The position numbers were made by a program, and so were the translations under genes. From Clostridium sp. (lineage in GTDB: Bacteria > Bacillota > Clostridia > Acetivibrionales > Acetivibrionaceae): a DNA stretch of 16,050 nucleotides. The stretch covers positions 1-16,050 of the forward strand of contig DUVG01000098.1 in the NCBI GenBank assembly GCA_012841175.1, written 5' to 3'. Positions 15,005-16,050 of this stretch are shown here, piece by piece (the first letter of the stretch is position 1; each line of letters opens with the position of its first letter). Below the pieces are notes generated by a model that saw nothing but the letters and a program-made list of their open reading frames with translations, had not been told where the DNA came from and did no database searches.

Positions 15005-15768
15005 TTGCCTCCTTCCATTGCGTACTCAAGATACCTTTTAGATAAATCAAGATTGCTTTTTAAAATAAGACATAATGCAATAATGTATTTCCTGTTATTG
15101 CCAAGTGTTCTTGTATGTACTTTAATTTTCTTTTTCAATTCTTTTCTAGGCAATCTTTTGTTTTTAATAAGGTCATCATACATAAATTCATCTTCTGTTA
15201 AAATTTTTGCAATTTTAATGCACAACCTCCTTGAGTCCCTGTGTTTTGGGACACATAAAGCCAAATCCATGAGACTTATGTCAAATTCCTTAAGGTTCTT
15301 TTTAAACTTTTCTATCTCTTCTTTGTTCTCTACATCCTCATAGCCAATATCCAAAGAAAAACCAAAAGTTTCTTCGGTAAATTCTTGATTTTCACCAAAA
15401 TATGAAAAGGGGAATTCATTGGAATGCTTATTTCTTCTCAAGTAATCAATTAGGCGCCTTTTTATTACTTGCTCTGAAAACAAAAAGAAATTGTATGTTT
15501 TTGTTAAGTCAAAGGCGTTTATTGCTTCATTAAATGCAGACAAGGCTACACTATACTCATCATTATTCCGAGTATCAATATACCTGCCTAAAGCATTTGA
15601 TGTTACCCTTAAAACAAAAGGAGTATATTTAGAAATAAAGTCATTTCTTAAATTATGATTCCCTCCTTTAATTTCTTTTATCGTTGAAATAAACGCGTCA
15701 TAAGATAATTTCTCATAATTGTTTTTTTCTTTAATGTCAATTATCCTTGGAAGAGTCAAAAAAATCAT
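15001..15768 (-). CDS. sigI: RNA polymerase sigma-I factor (SigI)
   Basis: A 255-residue alternative sigma factor of the SigI family, which should direct RNA polymerase to promoters of polysaccharide-utilisation genes. From the chosen start, residues about 26-113 form the sigma-2-like region: IKEIKGGNHNLRNDFISKYTPFV, then NDEYSVALSAFNEAI and FFLFSEQVIKRRLIDYLRRN, the best-conserved SigI stretches. The C-terminal SigI domain ends in a helix-rich segment, LPRKELKKKIKVHTRTL followed by NNRKYIIALCLIL (about 206-236). The frame also allows ATG 15819, but that lacks a purine-rich site. ATG 15768 follows GAGAGGGGA, weak and closely spaced but the better of the two, and gives a usual family length. 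sigI overlaps rsgI by 4 bp and its partner is certainly that gene. C. thermocellum carries several such pairs; which one this corresponds to cannot be settled here. Confidence 0.92.
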   Translation of the reverse strand: MIFLTLPRIIDIKEKNNYEKLSYDAFISTIKEIKGGNHNLRNDFISKYTPFVLRVTSNALGRYIDTRNNDEYSVALSAFNEAINAFDLTKTYNFFLFSEQVIKRRLIDYLRRNKHSNEFPFSYFGENQEFTEETFGFSLDIGYEDVENKEEIEKFKKNLKEFDISLMDLALCVPKHRDSRRLCIKIAKILTEDEFMYDDLIKNKRLPRKELKKKIKVHTRTLGNNRKYIIALCLILKSNLDLSKRYLEYAMEGGK

Positions 15769-15789
15769 TCCCCTCTCTATAAAGACTAC

Positions 15790-15793
15790 TTCG
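15790..15793 (-). promoter_or_regulatory. Possible sigma-I -10 element (CGAA)
   Basis: CGAA lies on the minus strand in TTACGAAGTAG, 21 bases before ATG 15768. Sigma-I promoters are described with a CGAA/CGWA -10 box, and sigI operons are often autoregulated. No convincing C-rich -35 box is found 14-17 bases further upstream, so this is only a candidate. If real, it excludes ATG 15819 as the start for that transcript. Confidence 0.2.
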
Positions 15794-15863
15794 TAATTAT
15801 AAATACCTTTAATGTGCATAAGAATGACTTAATTTAAAGATATGCTTTAAATTCTACTATTTA

Positions 15864-15892
15864 AATATACCAAAGAAAGTATTAAAAAACAA
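15864..15892 (-). promoter_or_regulatory. Candidate sigma-A-type promoter for sigI-rsgI
   Basis: On the minus strand TTGTTT (15892-15887) and TATATT (15869-15864) are separated by 17 bases, placing a start near 15857 and a leader of about 90 bases to ATG 15768. The match is moderate and the region AT-rich. It lies about 20 bases inside from the insertion-sequence-like repeats. Confidence 0.4.
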
Positions 15893-15913
15893 CATAAACA
15901 GCTTAAATGTTTG

Positions 15914-16050
15914 TGTCAAGTAAAAGTGGTCTGTCCTGATTAAACTGGACATGCAATTACGTTAGTTTACTACCTCATTCTCAAAATTCCTCTGTCTTTC
16001 GTTAGGTCAATTGTTTATTTCCGGAGTGCCCTTGACAACAAGCATCTCCC
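15914..16050. mobile_element. Possible terminal region of an insertion sequence (IS21-like), truncated by the window edge
   Basis: Two adjacent imperfect copies, TGTCAAGTAAAAGTGGTC (15914-15931) and TGTCCTGATTAAACTGGACA (15932-15951), share TGTC..G..TAAA..TGG. Such tandem transposase-binding-like repeats beginning with TGT are typical of IS21-family ends, from memory of that family. TGTCAAG (15914-15920) is also exactly inverted as CTTGACA (16031-16037). No coding frame of useful length is visible up to 16050, so no transposase can be shown. The alternative is a small non-coding repeat element bounded by the TGTCAAG inverted pair. Confidence 0.35.

Noticed and set aside
15769..15819. Longer N-terminus for SigI starting at ATG 15819
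   Set aside because: No purine-rich site precedes it, and the extra 17 residues do not resemble the family's N-terminus. It cannot be fully excluded.

Overview
The window is an AT-rich stretch of a Gram-positive, probably cellulolytic clostridium. The strongest clue is a sigI-rsgI pair whose anti-sigma factor ends in a family 3 cellulose-binding module. That combination is the hallmark of the biomass-sensing sigma-I systems of Clostridium (Acetivibrio) thermocellum and close relatives. Species assignment is inference; no rRNA or other phylogenetic marker is present.

Layout, left to right. Positions 1-127 are AT-rich and show no recognisable feature. A five- or six-helix Yip1-like membrane protein gene (128-850, minus) has a good sigma-A-type promoter and a strong Shine-Dalgarno. 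A hairpin terminator (997-1033) separates it from the dominant feature, one uninterrupted minus-strand gene of 11.5 kb (1050-12527). That gene encodes a 3825-residue secreted protein: signal peptide, about 1785 residues of beta-solenoid-like repeats, an array alternating fibronectin type III and Ig-like domains, one PKD domain, a carboxypeptidase-regulatory-like domain, and InlB-type repeats near the C-terminus. The 425-bp gap 12528-12952 holds promoters for this gene and, divergently, for thpR. thpR (12953-13519, plus) encodes an RNA 2',3'-cyclic phosphodiesterase whose only sensible start codon is ATT. It ends in a terminator and converges on the minus-strand sigI-rsgI operon (15768 to 13553), whose genes overlap by 4 bp. 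Upstream of sigI the sequence carries a sigma-A-like promoter, a possible sigma-I -10 element, and near the window edge (15914-16050) repeats resembling the end of an insertion sequence.

How the genes may work together: the extracytoplasmic CBM3 of RsgI probably senses an insoluble polysaccharide and releases SigI to transcribe its regulon. The giant secreted protein lies two genes away on the same strand, but thpR interrupts the transcription unit and the giant gene has its own sigma-A-type promoter. Its control by SigI is therefore possible but not shown by the sequence. No cellulosome component, dockerin, SLH domain or sortase signal was found.

Most worth a second look: the solenoid is built from two alternating unit types (A and B) with a super-period near 425 residues, including a collapsed B unit next to a burst of very short rungs and a Cys found only in A units; the ATT start of thpR; and the unusual binding-face residues of the RsgI CBM3.
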